A stretch of DNA of 64,000 nt from Pseudomonadales bacterium (GTDB lineage: Bacteria; Pseudomonadota; Gammaproteobacteria; Pseudomonadales; Azotimanducaceae): NCBI GenBank assembly GCA_028280225.1, contig JANQMF010000026.1:1-64000 (forward strand), read 5' to 3'. The notes under the pieces were generated by a model, which was not told where the DNA came from, did no database searches, and was given only the letters and a program-made list of their open reading frames with translations. Position 1 is the stretch's first letter, and each line of letters opens with the position of its first letter. Shown piece by piece: positions 49,228 through 58,671 of this stretch. The position numbers were made by a program, and so were the translations under genes.

Positions 49228-52200
49228 CTATTCGTCCCCAAAACTGTAACGCAGGGTCAGTCCATAGATGCGTGGCTCGGTCAGGAAGTAATTTCTGAAG
49301 TAGCCGGAGGTATCCGAGGTCAGATAGTGGCCGGTTACATTGTCTTCATCCTGAATATTGCGGACCCAGGCCCTGGCGTTCCAGCGACCGTCGTTACTGG
49401 CGTACATCACGGAAAAATTGTGCTGATCCCAGCTGTCGATTTCATCGCCAACCGTGTTGAACTCCCGGGCAAATGAATCATCCTGCCAGTAGTAATCCCA
49501 GCGGAAGGTCAGCCGGCCGGCGGCAATATCCATGGGCAGGGTATAGGCGACACCCAGATGGACCGTGTGCTCGGGTGAGTTGGGCAACTGGTTGCCTTCC
49601 AGATCCGTGGGTAAACCTTCCACATTGGTGACACCAATGGCGTCCAGGAATGCACGGGCGGTAATCAGCGGCACGCCGGTCGCCGGATCAATGGCGTTGG
49701 GCTGATTGATCACAGCCCCGGCGCCTACACCTACGCTAAGCAGAGTGGGAATGGCGGGCACAATTTCATCCAGGGGGGCGGCATACAGGAAACCAATGCC
49801 GTTCATGGTGATCCAGTCCGGGTTATCTGCGGTGCGATTGGTGGGGTCAACAGAGACCGTATCGACAACTTCCGAATCCAGCCAGGAGTAGGTGAAATCC
49901 AACTCAAGGCCGGGCACACCTTCCGGCCGCCAGAACAGCTCCACTTCCGCACCCAGCATCTCCGCGTCGATGTTCTCGTTCAGCGAGGTATTATTCTTGA
50001 TCCGCGCAACCTGTAAACCTTCGTAGTCGTAGCTGAAGATGGTGGCGTTCAGAATCATGCTGCCGTTGAGCAGGGTGTTCTTCACCCCAATTTCAATGGC
50101 ATCAATATCCTCCTGTTCAAAGTCAAATGAAGAATCGGCTTGAAACTGGGGCGGGATGGCCGGGTTGGCCCCGCCGGGCTTATAGCCACGACTTAAAAAT
50201 GCATACAATAGTGTGTCGTTGGTGATCTGCCAGTCGATACCCAGCCGCCCGGTGGTTTCCTGCCAGTCAAATGTTTCCGGGCTGCCGGACAACACCCGAG
50301 CTTCGTTAAATTCCGGTGCCAGGGGTACCAGGGCACTGATGGCCAGGCGTTCGGGGCTTTGTGCGGCGGTGGCTTCAGCCGCCGCCAGATCCTCACCGGA
50401 GGCGTACAGGTTGATCAGGTCCAGCTCAGCCCCGGCTGCGGCACCACCGTTAACAAAGGTGGGTGTGCGGGTCCACAGCGGATCAGCAACATTGCCGCCA
50501 ACGGCTGTGGAGGCGGGGAAGTTCGCGTCGGTGGCGTTCCACAACACAGACGTGCTGTTAATAGACTTCTCATCGTCGTTGTAACGCAGGCCAAAGGTGA
50601 GTTTGATATCTTCGGTAATGTCGAAGTACACCTCGCCAAAAACCGCGCTGCCTTCCAGGAAGGTACCCCCACCCGGGGCGCTGAAGTTGTTAAAGAAACC
50701 CGGATACGCATTGGCACGGGCATCCAGAGCGTTGCCGTTGACGTAATAGTCGCCGGTAAATTCACTGTCGAATTGGGTATAACCCAACAGGAAGTTAAAG
50801 CGGCCATCGAATTGGGACTGGATTTTAACCTCATAGGTCCAGCCGTCACCTTCAAAGTTGGATTGGTCAAATTGAAAATCCTGGGTGAAACCGAAAGCCT
50901 GGCAAACGCCACCCACAACCCCGGCGTTGCCGTCAAAGACATTACAGGGGTTACCTTCTCTGCCCAGATCCCCGGGGCCACCCGCGGTAAGAGACACCGG
51001 CCACAGACCGTCAGTCCTGTAGAAGTTCACCGGCAGTTCGTTGCCGACGTCCATGTTGTAGTCTTGTTGGGTGAAATACACCATACCGTCAAAGTACCCA
51101 CCGACAACTCCAACGGTAAAATTTTCGAAATCGTATTCAAAGCCGAAGGAATACTGGTCCATATCGGTTTCGTAAACGGGATCAAAGTCCGAGTGCATTT
51201 CCCGCAAGCTCAAGTTTTCCGGGCGTTCCCAGTTGAATATCCCGGTACCGTCGGGTTCCACGGTGTACAAACCCAGCAGTACATTGAGGACCGGACCCAG
51301 TTTGGTTGTGTTGTACGGTTGTTCCGAGCCGCTGCCGTTGGGTGTACAGCCATAGGTGGGCACAGGATTGGTGGTACACACCTGATTAGTGACCCGGGCG
51401 CGGTTGCTGTCTTCTTTCTGCTTGTTGTACATGACCCACAGATTGGCGCGATCTGTGATTTCCCAGGCAGCGGTAATGCGGTAATCGTATTGGTCCCGGC
51501 CATCCACCTCGCGATCCAGACTCCCGCGCAGGCCAAGAAGTTCTCTGCCGTCCGTACCAATCTGTCCTGCCGCCAGGTTTTCGGTGTAGCCGTCCCGGTC
51601 CAGGGTCATGCCTGCCACGCGTATGGCGAAGTTGTCAGCCAACGGAATATTCAGTGCAGCCTTGGCCCGAAAGTTGTCATAGTCACCGCCTTCCAGGTCT
51701 ATAAAGCCGTTAACACTTTCAAAGTCGGGTTTGCGGGTGACAAAGTTAACCACACCACCGGTGGCATTTTTGCCGTACAGGGTGCCTTGGGGACCACGCA
51801 GGATTTCAACCCGTTCCATATCGTAAAACTCAGCCGTGTTCAGGTTAGGGCCCAGGGATATTTCGTTGGTATGAATGGAAACACCGGCATCACCGGTCGC
51901 AGCGGTCACCAGGCGGCCTATGCCGCGGATGCTGAAGCTGCTGGAGCCGAAGTTGGTGCTGGTGAAACTGACATTGGGTGCATTCATTTGCAGGTCAGAA
52001 ACCGTCACCACTTGTTTGGCTTCCAACATATCGCCGGTCAGGGCGGTAACCGCGATGGGTACATCCTGGATGCTCTCCGCGGTACGCTGGGCGGTGACGA
52101 TGACTTCCTCAATGGCGTTGCTGGCACTGTCTTCCGCTTGGGTCAAAGGCGCCAGAAAGATACTGCAAAACAAGACTGCCAACCCCATGCGGGGGGTTGT

Positions 52201-52251
52201 ACTTTTATACGCGCGCAACCGTGCCGGTTGGCGCAACCTCTCCGTATTCAC
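49228..52251 (-). CDS. large TonB-dependent receptor 2 (tandem duplicate)
   Basis: About 1007 residues from GTG 52251, chosen because it has GGGAGGG at the right distance and the same GTGAAT/ERLR start as receptor 1; the frame open to 52404 is not needed. A signal (GLAVLFCSIFLAPLTQA) precedes AIEEVIVTAQRTAESIQDVP, the plug (GDAGVSIHTNEISLGPN, GPQGTLYGKNATGGVVN) and a barrel that ends RIYGLTLRYSFGDE. The last 120 residues are almost the same as in receptor 1. Ligand unknown; presumably similar or diverging from that of receptor 1. Each receptor has its own terminator, so they are separate transcription units. Confidence 0.92.
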   Translation of the reverse strand: MNTERLRQPARLRAYKSTTPRMGLAVLFCSIFLAPLTQAEDSASNAIEEVIVTAQRTAESIQDVPIAVTALTGDMLEAKQVVTVSDLQMNAPNVSFTSTNFGSSSFSIRGIGRLVTAATGDAGVSIHTNEISLGPNLNTAEFYDMERVEILRGPQGTLYGKNATGGVVNFVTRKPDFESVNGFIDLEGGDYDNFRAKAALNIPLADNFAIRVAGMTLDRDGYTENLAAGQIGTDGRELLGLRGSLDREVDGRDQYDYRITAAWEITDRANLWVMYNKQKEDSNRARVTNQVCTTNPVPTYGCTPNGSGSEQPYNTTKLGPVLNVLLGLYTVEPDGTGIFNWERPENLSLREMHSDFDPVYETDMDQYSFGFEYDFENFTVGVVGGYFDGMVYFTQQDYNMDVGNELPVNFYRTDGLWPVSLTAGGPGDLGREGNPCNVFDGNAGVVGGVCQAFGFTQDFQFDQSNFEGDGWTYEVKIQSQFDGRFNFLLGYTQFDSEFTGDYYVNGNALDARANAYPGFFNNFSAPGGGTFLEGSAVFGEVYFDITEDIKLTFGLRYNDDEKSINSTSVLWNATDANFPASTAVGGNVADPLWTRTPTFVNGGAAAGAELDLINLYASGEDLAAAEATAAQSPERLAISALVPLAPEFNEARVLSGSPETFDWQETTGRLGIDWQITNDTLLYAFLSRGYKPGGANPAIPPQFQADSSFDFEQEDIDAIEIGVKNTLLNGSMILNATIFSYDYEGLQVARIKNNTSLNENIDAEMLGAEVELFWRPEGVPGLELDFTYSWLDSEVVDTVSVDPTNRTADNPDWITMNGIGFLYAAPLDEIVPAIPTLLSVGVGAGAVINQPNAIDPATGVPLITARAFLDAIGVTNVEGLPTDLEGNQLPNSPEHTVHLGVAYTLPMDIAAGRLTFRWDYYWQDDSFAREFNTVGDEIDSWDQHNFSVMYASNDGRWNARAWVRNIQDEDNVTGHYLTSDTSGYFRNYFLTEPRIYGLTLRYSFGDE

Positions 52252-52585
52252 TGAATTTTCCCTCCCATCTCTCTCTATAAACTCAGTATCAACGTTGTTG
52301 CGGCCTCCTATAGCTGACTGGACACCCGGGTGTATTTGCACCACCCCTGTTGATACTGAACCCCGGGTACAACCCCTCCGGCTGAACCCATAATCTGCAA
52401 CCAATAATATGAAGTTACTAGTTGAGTATTACTCCCAGACCGTACAGTAGCCTGCTTGGAAGGCTGATGCAACAATTTGAAACAATATAGTCAGGACCAT
52501 ATCTGAGTGTTAGGCCATGCAGGGTTTGTGACCTGAGCAGAGGTAATGTGCCCTCGAACGAGGGCACATTGGTCGGGTGAAAGGG
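52252..52585. promoter_or_regulatory. 334-base region upstream of receptor 2
   Basis: Contains a perfect 12-bp palindrome ACACCCGGGTGT (52322-52333) and an 11-bp inverted repeat TCAGTATCAAC (52283-52293) / GTTGATACTGA (52349-52359) around it. These are candidate regulator sites for receptor 2. A 12-bp-arm hairpin at 52545-52570 belongs to the end of receptor 3. Confidence 0.45.
52545..52570 (-). terminator. hairpin after TonB-dependent receptor 3
   Basis: Perfect 12-bp inverted repeat AATGTGCCCTCG / CGAGGGCACATT with a two-base loop, 16 bases past the receptor 3 stop. There is no T-run on the minus strand, so it may be a weak or Rho-aided terminator or an mRNA-stabilising stem. Confidence 0.5.
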
Positions 52586-54964
52586 CTATTCACCCAGGCG
52601 GTAAGTGGCCTGCAAGATAACTTGCCGGGGGCGAACGATCCCGCCAAACAGGTCCCGGCCGTCCACACCGCCGGGCTTGTCCGCCTGGCCGCCCTGGTAG
52701 TACTCATTGGACAAGTTGCGGCCTACCGCGGCAAATTCCCATTTGCCGTCAGCGGTGCCAATGGCGATCCGGGCGTTGTAGCGCCAGAAATCGTCCTGAA
52801 TGGACAGCGGATTGTTGTTGGTATTGGTCTGATATTCGTCGGTGTAGATGGCTTCGGCGGCAATGCTGATGGTCCAGTTGTCACCAAGCTGGCCAAAGTA
52901 GTCAAAGCCCAAAGAACCCTGCCATTCCGGCGCCCGGGTGAGGGGCTCGCCACTTAAGTCCCGGGTTTCTGTCACCGCATCACACTCCGGGTCAACCGGC
53001 GCACTACAGGCGGCATTCGGAAAGTCGTCGTACTCACCTTCGTTGTAACCGATCTGGCCGCGCAGGGTCAGTCCCTCGGATATCAGGTACAGGGTTTCAA
53101 CTTCGATACCTTCGGTGGTTGCCGTGGCAGCGTTGTCTACAGAAAACGAAGTGGTGCCGGAGTCAAAGACACTGATCTGAATATCGTTAAATTCATAGCT
53201 GTAGGCGGTGGCGTTAATGCGCAAACGTCCGTCGGCCAGGGTGCTCTTAATACCAATTTCGCCACCCTTGGCGTCTTCGGGTTCAAACACCAGCGATTCG
53301 CCGGTCGAGGAGGCGCTGATCACCGTATTGGTGGAAAATCCGCCGGACTTATAGCCGGTCTTATACGCGGCCCAAATGGTGATGTCGTTGTTGGGCCGAT
53401 ACGTCAGCGTAACCTCCGGAGAAATTTCCGTGTCGCTGACTTCACTGCGAAGCTCCCGGCCGGCGGCTGACAGGATGTTAAGCACGGCAGGTCCAAAAAC
53501 GGTATGCACGTAAACATTCTGTTGGGTGGCATCCTTTTCGTCATCGGTATAACGCGCGCCGGCGGTTAATTCCCACTGATCGTTGATGGCCCAGATGGCT
53601 TGACCGTAAATAGAGTAAGAATCACTGTCTACGGTGGAAACACCCTCCCAGGTATTGCTGAAGCCGGTAACCGGATCAAAGCCCAGGGGGGCAATTTTAC
53701 CGGCATTGTCCGAATCCCGCTCAAAGGTTTCGTAGAAAACGCCAACCATAAAGTTGAGCGGAGAATCGAGTTGGGTCAGAACGCGAAGCTCCTGGGTCAG
53801 GGTTTGTTGATCTTCAAGCTGTACGCCCAGCAGATTGTTGAAGTTGGTGCCGTCAAAGTTATCGAAGCGCACATAGTCATAGTCCAGATAGCCGGTGACG
53901 GAGGTCAACGTTCCCCAGTCAAAGCTCCACTCCAGGTTAAGGGTGGACAGCACACTTTCGTATTCACCAAAGGGGTCACCGTTGCCGATGTCCACGGAAT
54001 AGGCGGCAGCCAACTCCCGGGGCAGAGAGCCGTGTGACTGTTCGCCGTTCAGGCGGCAGTCACCGTCAAAGTCCTGCTGACCCACACTGATGGGCGCGGG
54101 GCCGGAGCACAGGTTGTTCTCGTTGGTCTGGTAGCCGTCGTTCTCCATATCGGTATACAGGATGCGCCAGATCGCTTGAAAATTATCCGTTGGCGTCCAA
54201 TCCAGGGTTAAACGACCGGCGAAGAGTTCCTCAGCCCCCAGGTCATTTGCGCCACCCGGGTAGTCGAAGGGCTCTACGGGGTTAAGTTCGCCTGCGCTGT
54301 TTTCCTGGAAGGTTGCGGTATTTTTTATCCAGCCGTCGCTGTCTGAGGCGCGGAAGGCAAATCTGGCGCGTAGCTGGTCGGTGAGTGGGCCGGACAACAC
54401 ACCTTCCACAATGGTTTCGTCCGCTTCGGTTTCAAAACCCACTGATAATTTCCCTTCGAACTCATCTGTCGGCAAAGCGCTGTAGGCGGAAATCACCCCG
54501 GCCGGGCTGTTTTTCCCAAAAAACAGTGCTTGTGGGCCTTTTAAAACCTCAACACTTTGCAGATCAAACAGCGCCTGGCGGACAATGTGCCCACGGTCAG
54601 TTTGCACGCCATCTATGTTAACACCGACACTTGCTTCAATTCCCGGATCCAACGAAGTGGAGCCATAACCACGGATCACAAAGTTGGCACCGTTACCTGA
54701 AGAACCCGGATACATCGCTACCTGATTGGCTAAATCCGCAATTTCCGTCAGGTTCGAAGCGCCGTAACGCTCAATGGATTCGGTGTCGAATGCCTGGATG
54801 GCCACGGGTACATCCTGTGCAGATTCTTCCCGCTTCCGGGCGGTCACTACAATTTCTTCCAGTATCGCGTCCTCTGCCCAAACGACAGTGGGCAGCGGGA
54901 TAAGTAAACTCAAGCCGAGCAGGATATTGAGACCTGCCGGAAGTCGTCTCTTCAAGTTAGTCAT
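52586..54964 (-). CDS. TonB-dependent receptor 3
   Basis: About 792 residues from ATG 54964 (MTNLKRRLP), preceded by GGAGAGAG; the frame extends to 55003. A signal (GLNILLGLSLLIPLPTVVWA) precedes the TonB-box region ILEEIVVTARKREESAQDVP, the plug (NFVIRGYGSTSLDPGIEASV, GPQALFFGKNSPAGVIS) and a shorter barrel ending VILQATYRLGE. It is more distant from receptors 1 and 2 and closer to siderophore/steroid-type TBDRs, but the ligand cannot be read. It is convergently oriented with the hot-dog protein gene start region to its right (divergent promoters at 54965-55191). Confidence 0.92.
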   Translation of the reverse strand: MTNLKRRLPAGLNILLGLSLLIPLPTVVWAEDAILEEIVVTARKREESAQDVPVAIQAFDTESIERYGASNLTEIADLANQVAMYPGSSGNGANFVIRGYGSTSLDPGIEASVGVNIDGVQTDRGHIVRQALFDLQSVEVLKGPQALFFGKNSPAGVISAYSALPTDEFEGKLSVGFETEADETIVEGVLSGPLTDQLRARFAFRASDSDGWIKNTATFQENSAGELNPVEPFDYPGGANDLGAEELFAGRLTLDWTPTDNFQAIWRILYTDMENDGYQTNENNLCSGPAPISVGQQDFDGDCRLNGEQSHGSLPRELAAAYSVDIGNGDPFGEYESVLSTLNLEWSFDWGTLTSVTGYLDYDYVRFDNFDGTNFNNLLGVQLEDQQTLTQELRVLTQLDSPLNFMVGVFYETFERDSDNAGKIAPLGFDPVTGFSNTWEGVSTVDSDSYSIYGQAIWAINDQWELTAGARYTDDEKDATQQNVYVHTVFGPAVLNILSAAGRELRSEVSDTEISPEVTLTYRPNNDITIWAAYKTGYKSGGFSTNTVISASSTGESLVFEPEDAKGGEIGIKSTLADGRLRINATAYSYEFNDIQISVFDSGTTSFSVDNAATATTEGIEVETLYLISEGLTLRGQIGYNEGEYDDFPNAACSAPVDPECDAVTETRDLSGEPLTRAPEWQGSLGFDYFGQLGDNWTISIAAEAIYTDEYQTNTNNNPLSIQDDFWRYNARIAIGTADGKWEFAAVGRNLSNEYYQGGQADKPGGVDGRDLFGGIVRPRQVILQATYRLGE

Positions 54965-55191
54965 CTTTGTTTCTCTCTCCAAATGGTTGACCAAGGGGTG
55001 CAATTTGCATTGCGGGTTTGGAGAATGCTTGGTCTACATTATTTCTCCATTTTCCTCGTGATGAACACTAACCAGGGTAGAAAAATAGTGCAAGTTCCAA
55101 TTTTAATGGAGTGGTGTTTGGAAATTTTGACAGGAAACTTAAAAATGTAACAAGATCAAAACGTTTGGGAGAAAAACAACCAGGAGAAGAT

Positions 55192-56067
55192 ATGCCGGTA
55201 CCCACCCAAAATGCCATATTTACTGTGGAAGGGCCCTGGCGACGGCCGCGCAACACCTCAGCCCATGAAAAAGGCGGCATTCACGATGATGCCACTGCAC
55301 AACGCCTGGGATTCAGCGGCGGGACGGTAGCGGGGTCTATTCACATGGAACAATTTCCACCGTTTTTGCTGGCCCAACTGGGTGAAGCCTGGCTGGAAGA
55401 GGGTACATTGTCTTTGTACTTTCGCTCTGCCACCACGGACGGTCAACCGGTTCGCTGTCTGGGCACCGAAGTCCGGGAAGAAGAGGGTACCAGGCGCATG
55501 GGCGTGGGTATGGTGGACAACACCGGCAATCGGGTCATGGAGGGCACCGCGTCGGTGGGTTTTGATCCAACATCAGCGTTACGGCAAAAACTGGATCATG
55601 TCAGACCGGCAACGGACATCCGGGTTTTGCAGGATGTGGTGGTGGGCCGGTGGTGCAAGCCACTGGTTGTGCAAATACCGGCGGAGGCCATTGATCGGCA
55701 GCTTAAGGTCATCACGGAACCCATGGATATGTATGGACAGGCTGGACAACATAGCGGGCGCGTCCCGCCGATGACCACCCTGGTCCATACCCTGCGCCGG
55801 GTGGAGAGCCACATTGCGTTGACCCGGGGTGATTTTGTAGGGTTATTCGGCGCAATTGAAATTGCTTATCACCAGGGTCAGCCGGTGACCGGTAAAGACT
55901 ATCTGGTTAAGGGGCGGGCTTTGGCGGTTGGGGAAAGCCCCAAAACTGAAATATTCTGGATGGAATCGGTATTGATGGATGCGGATACCCAGGCGCCCCT
56001 GGTCACCATGATAAAAATGGATCGTGTTATGAAAGCGTCGTCACCGCTGTGGGCCGAGAAGCCCTGA
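55192..56067 (+). CDS. double hot-dog fold protein (MaoC/thioesterase-like)
   Basis: 291 residues from ATG 55192, with CCAGGAGAAG just upstream; the open frame to 55111 adds a basic tail without a ribosome site. Two hot-dog halves are suggested: ARRLGFSGGTVAGSIHMEQF ... LSLYFRSATTDGQPVRCLGTEVREEEGTRR, and LRRVESHIALTRGDFVGLFGAIEIAYHQGQPVTGKDYLVKGRALAVGES. Such proteins act on CoA thioesters as thioesterases or dehydratases. No clear catalytic motif. Upstream is the TonB receptor 3 (divergent) and downstream a GST. Confidence 0.6.
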   Translation: MPVPTQNAIFTVEGPWRRPRNTSAHEKGGIHDDATAQRLGFSGGTVAGSIHMEQFPPFLLAQLGEAWLEEGTLSLYFRSATTDGQPVRCLGTEVREEEGTRRMGVGMVDNTGNRVMEGTASVGFDPTSALRQKLDHVRPATDIRVLQDVVVGRWCKPLVVQIPAEAIDRQLKVITEPMDMYGQAGQHSGRVPPMTTLVHTLRRVESHIALTRGDFVGLFGAIEIAYHQGQPVTGKDYLVKGRALAVGESPKTEIFWMESVLMDADTQAPLVTMIKMDRVMKASSPLWAEKP

Positions 56068-56305
56068 ACGGTTGCTTTAAGGTTGTTAAAAGTCAGTTAC
56101 CCAGCCCCGCTTTTGCGGCACTTTCTTTTGCGGCACTTTAATGGTCCGGGGGTAGTTTGCACAGTCGATTCATGGGCGTAACGCTGCCGTCCGCATATTC
56201 CCAGACTAGCTGTTCGCCATGACACAATTGAATTGTCTAGAACCACAAAGATAATGTAAATTTCAAAATAATGTAAGGCATTAATTAAACTTTAGGAGAA
56301 TGGTT

Positions 56306-56914
56306 GTGTTGAAACTGCACTTTGCGCCAAATTCCCGGGCCGGCCGCATTGTCTGGCTGCTTGAAGAATTGGATTTGCCATACGAATTGAACCGCATGGA
56401 CTTTCATCCCAAGGATCTAAAATCGGATGCTCACCGGGCACGCCATCCCCTGGGCCGGGTGCCGGTTTTAGAAGATGGTGATGTCAGCATCTATGAGTCC
56501 GGAGCCATTGTGGAATATGTATTGGAAAGGCACAAAAATGGGGGATTAAAACCCCGGGTGGATGCGCCGGAGTATCCGGATTACCTGCAGTGGTTCCATT
56601 ACTGCGAAGGCATGGTTATGCCGCCGATCAATACCATTGTGGTGCAGACCATTCTGTTGCCGCCGGACCGGCGGGATGAAACGGCACTCTCCCAGGCCCG
56701 GCGACTGTTAACCAAGGCCTTATCTCCGGTGGATGAAACGCTGGCCGGTAAAGACTATCTGATTGGTGACTTTTCAGCCGCGGATATCATGTTGGGCCAC
56801 GCCTGTTTTATGGCCAATCGCAGTGGCTGCGTCACTGAGGATATGTCCAATTTGAAAGGTTATATCGAACGCATCGCTGCCCGGCCCTGTTTTGATAAGG
56901 CCATTCATATGTAG
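56306..56914 (+). CDS. glutathione S-transferase
   Basis: A GST of about 202 residues. The ATG at 56300 is only one base from AGGAG, so the true start is probably GTG 56306 (or TTG 56309): MLKLHFAPNSRAGRIVWLLEELDLPYELNRM. The G-site Ser/Thr-type residues are in SRAGR, and the cis-Pro is in GRVPVLEDGDVSIYESGAIVEYVL. The C-terminal helical domain ends LKGYIERIAARPCFDKAI. Standard length; glutathione conjugation or isomerisation of an unknown substrate. Convergent with the HCCA-isomerase-like gene. Confidence 0.88.
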   Translation: MLKLHFAPNSRAGRIVWLLEELDLPYELNRMDFHPKDLKSDAHRARHPLGRVPVLEDGDVSIYESGAIVEYVLERHKNGGLKPRVDAPEYPDYLQWFHYCEGMVMPPINTIVVQTILLPPDRRDETALSQARRLLTKALSPVDETLAGKDYLIGDFSAADIMLGHACFMANRSGCVTEDMSNLKGYIERIAARPCFDKAIHM

Positions 56915-57058
56915 CGGGTACAAATTGCGCAAGGTAGGTTGTAAGGAAGGTGCAAGGTTCCCGGCGGGGTAGAACCCGGGTTGTCTTGGCAGCCCTTGGA
57001 CAACTTGTTGAACAGCGCCTGGGTTTCGGGCGGATGGAGATAGTTTCCATACCCTTAT

Positions 57059-57110
57059 GTGCAATAAGTGTGAGCAATAAGTGTGAGCAATAAGTGTGTG
57101 CAATGAGTTT
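57059..57110. repeat. 4 x 13-bp tandem repeat
   Basis: Units at 57059-57071, 57072-57084, 57085-57097 and 57098-57110 of the form GNGCAATAAGTGT; the last is degenerate. It lies in the short gap between convergent genes and is probably a slippage product. It could form part of a weak RNA structure at the end of both transcripts. Confidence 0.75.
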
Positions 57111-57171
57111 TTCCGCGGCCCGTGCTGGCTGGCTTCGCTGCGCGCGGCGGTTATCTGAGCGAGTGTGCAGC

Positions 57172-58455
57172 TCAGGCTCGACGGGCAATGTCGTTTTCCA
57201 CCCGCCAGATGCGATCCTGGCCCCAGCATGCAAAGGGAGCAAGGTTGCCGCCGGATACCCGAAAACTGGGCACCCCCCAAAGATTCTCATCCAGCATGGC
57301 CGCTAAATTTTCCTGTAACACGGTCTCCCATGCGGCGGTGTTGTCAGTACCTGCCAGCTGATCGGCATCCAGACCGGCGTTGGCTGCAACCTGCCTTAAG
57401 CCTTTGTGTGTGGTGATATCCACGCCATCAACCCAGGCCGCTTGCAGATAGGCGGTCACAAAGTCCATACCCTTACCGGCGGCGTCCGCGGCGGGAAACA
57501 GCGCAAAAGCCCGTTTCACCGGTTCACCAATAGGATCCACAATCTTGCCCAGGGGGGCATTGTGAGCCCGGCCTTCGCGCCCGGCGTCACTGATGATATA
57601 ACGCTGTTTTTCCCGGGGCGCCGGAATACCCCGCATCAGCATGGGCATCACCGGCCGCACTTGCAGTTGCACGCCACTGCGTGCCACCAGATCCAATACC
57701 CGCTGGTGCCCAATAGCGGTATACGGACTGCGCAGGGAAGGAAAGTACTCCAGCAATATATGGTTGGCATCCAACGCTGATGTGTCCGTGGCCTTGGGCT
57801 GCGGTACACAAGGGCCGCGCGGGCTTCTGGCAAAGCCTTCAGCAATCAGGCGGCTTTCCAACAGGCGCAAGCGGTCCAATCCCCAGTACCACTCACCTTC
57901 AAAATAAAACATGGCACCCTGATAGTGACCTAACTTGCGGCGCAGATGGTCCCCCTCCCTAACCGCTGTCTGGCCGCCGGTTGTCCTGTCCGTATCTAAT
58001 GGCTGGTTGCGCCAGACGGCATGTCCAACCTCTACAGCCCTGGCGGCAAAGTCATCCTGCTTAAGGTGAGCGGCAAGGCGGTTATTGGCTTGCCGAACGG
58101 CATCTGCGGCGGGCGGCTTTCCCGTGGGGGTAAAGTGGGTCCCGTAGGCCTCCGCGATGTGCTGCGCGTCCAGCAGGGCCCACTGCTTGAAGTGGGGGGC
58201 ACTGCCCTGGTAGGCGGGCCCGGTCTGAGAGACCAGATAGGGTTGAAACTCAACCGTGTATTGTTTTGTTAGCTCCGGCAGTTTTTGCACCGCCAGGTGA
58301 CTGTAGGGGTCATCCACTTGATGAAAGTAATACACCCGGGGTGCTTGCCTGTGCCTCAGGCGGCGCCTGCGGGCCTTATTTCTGACTCGCTCGGCATAAC
58401 CCGGGGAGGAGAAGTAACGGGCAAATACGGATCGAAGGTAGGTTTTTGGCTGCAT
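57172..58455 (-). CDS. two-domain DsbA/kappa-GST-like protein (HCCA isomerase family)
   Basis: A 427-residue protein, about twice the length of a 2-hydroxychromene-2-carboxylate isomerase. Two thioredoxin-fold/DsbA-like halves appear: PRVYYFHQVDDPYSHLAVQKLPEL ... YFEGEWYWGLDRLRLLESRL and LLEYFPSLRSPYTAIGHQRVLDLV ... GVPSFRVSGGNLAPFACWGQDRIWRVE, the latter with the cis-Pro (VPSF) and WGQDR typical of the family. No CXXC motif. Such proteins use glutathione in isomerising aromatic or xenobiotic intermediates. It lies between two GST genes; function inferred. Confidence 0.8.
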   Translation of the reverse strand: MQPKTYLRSVFARYFSSPGYAERVRNKARRRRLRHRQAPRVYYFHQVDDPYSHLAVQKLPELTKQYTVEFQPYLVSQTGPAYQGSAPHFKQWALLDAQHIAEAYGTHFTPTGKPPAADAVRQANNRLAAHLKQDDFAARAVEVGHAVWRNQPLDTDRTTGGQTAVREGDHLRRKLGHYQGAMFYFEGEWYWGLDRLRLLESRLIAEGFARSPRGPCVPQPKATDTSALDANHILLEYFPSLRSPYTAIGHQRVLDLVARSGVQLQVRPVMPMLMRGIPAPREKQRYIISDAGREGRAHNAPLGKIVDPIGEPVKRAFALFPAADAAGKGMDFVTAYLQAAWVDGVDITTHKGLRQVAANAGLDADQLAGTDNTAAWETVLQENLAAMLDENLWGVPSFRVSGGNLAPFACWGQDRIWRVENDIARRA

Positions 58456-58671
58456 TGGATCAAAGCTGGGAAAAGTGAATGATGCCGGTCCTTTGATTGA
58501 CGGGCAAAGTGGTTGTCAGGCAAGGTTGCTGCATACGCAAAAATAATGATATACATTAAAAATAGCAAGTCCACAACGCCGGCGCGCCAGCTGGGTTGTC
58601 CGGCATTCCCGGCACACCCCAACATCCGCTGCAGAGAGACAAAAAAAGCTTGCTGGTGTGTTATCCCCCGG

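Noticed and set aside
50359-52254. 631-residue ORF on the plus strand
   Set aside because: It is the antisense frame of the receptor 2 gene; composition and lack of motifs show it is a shadow of that gene.
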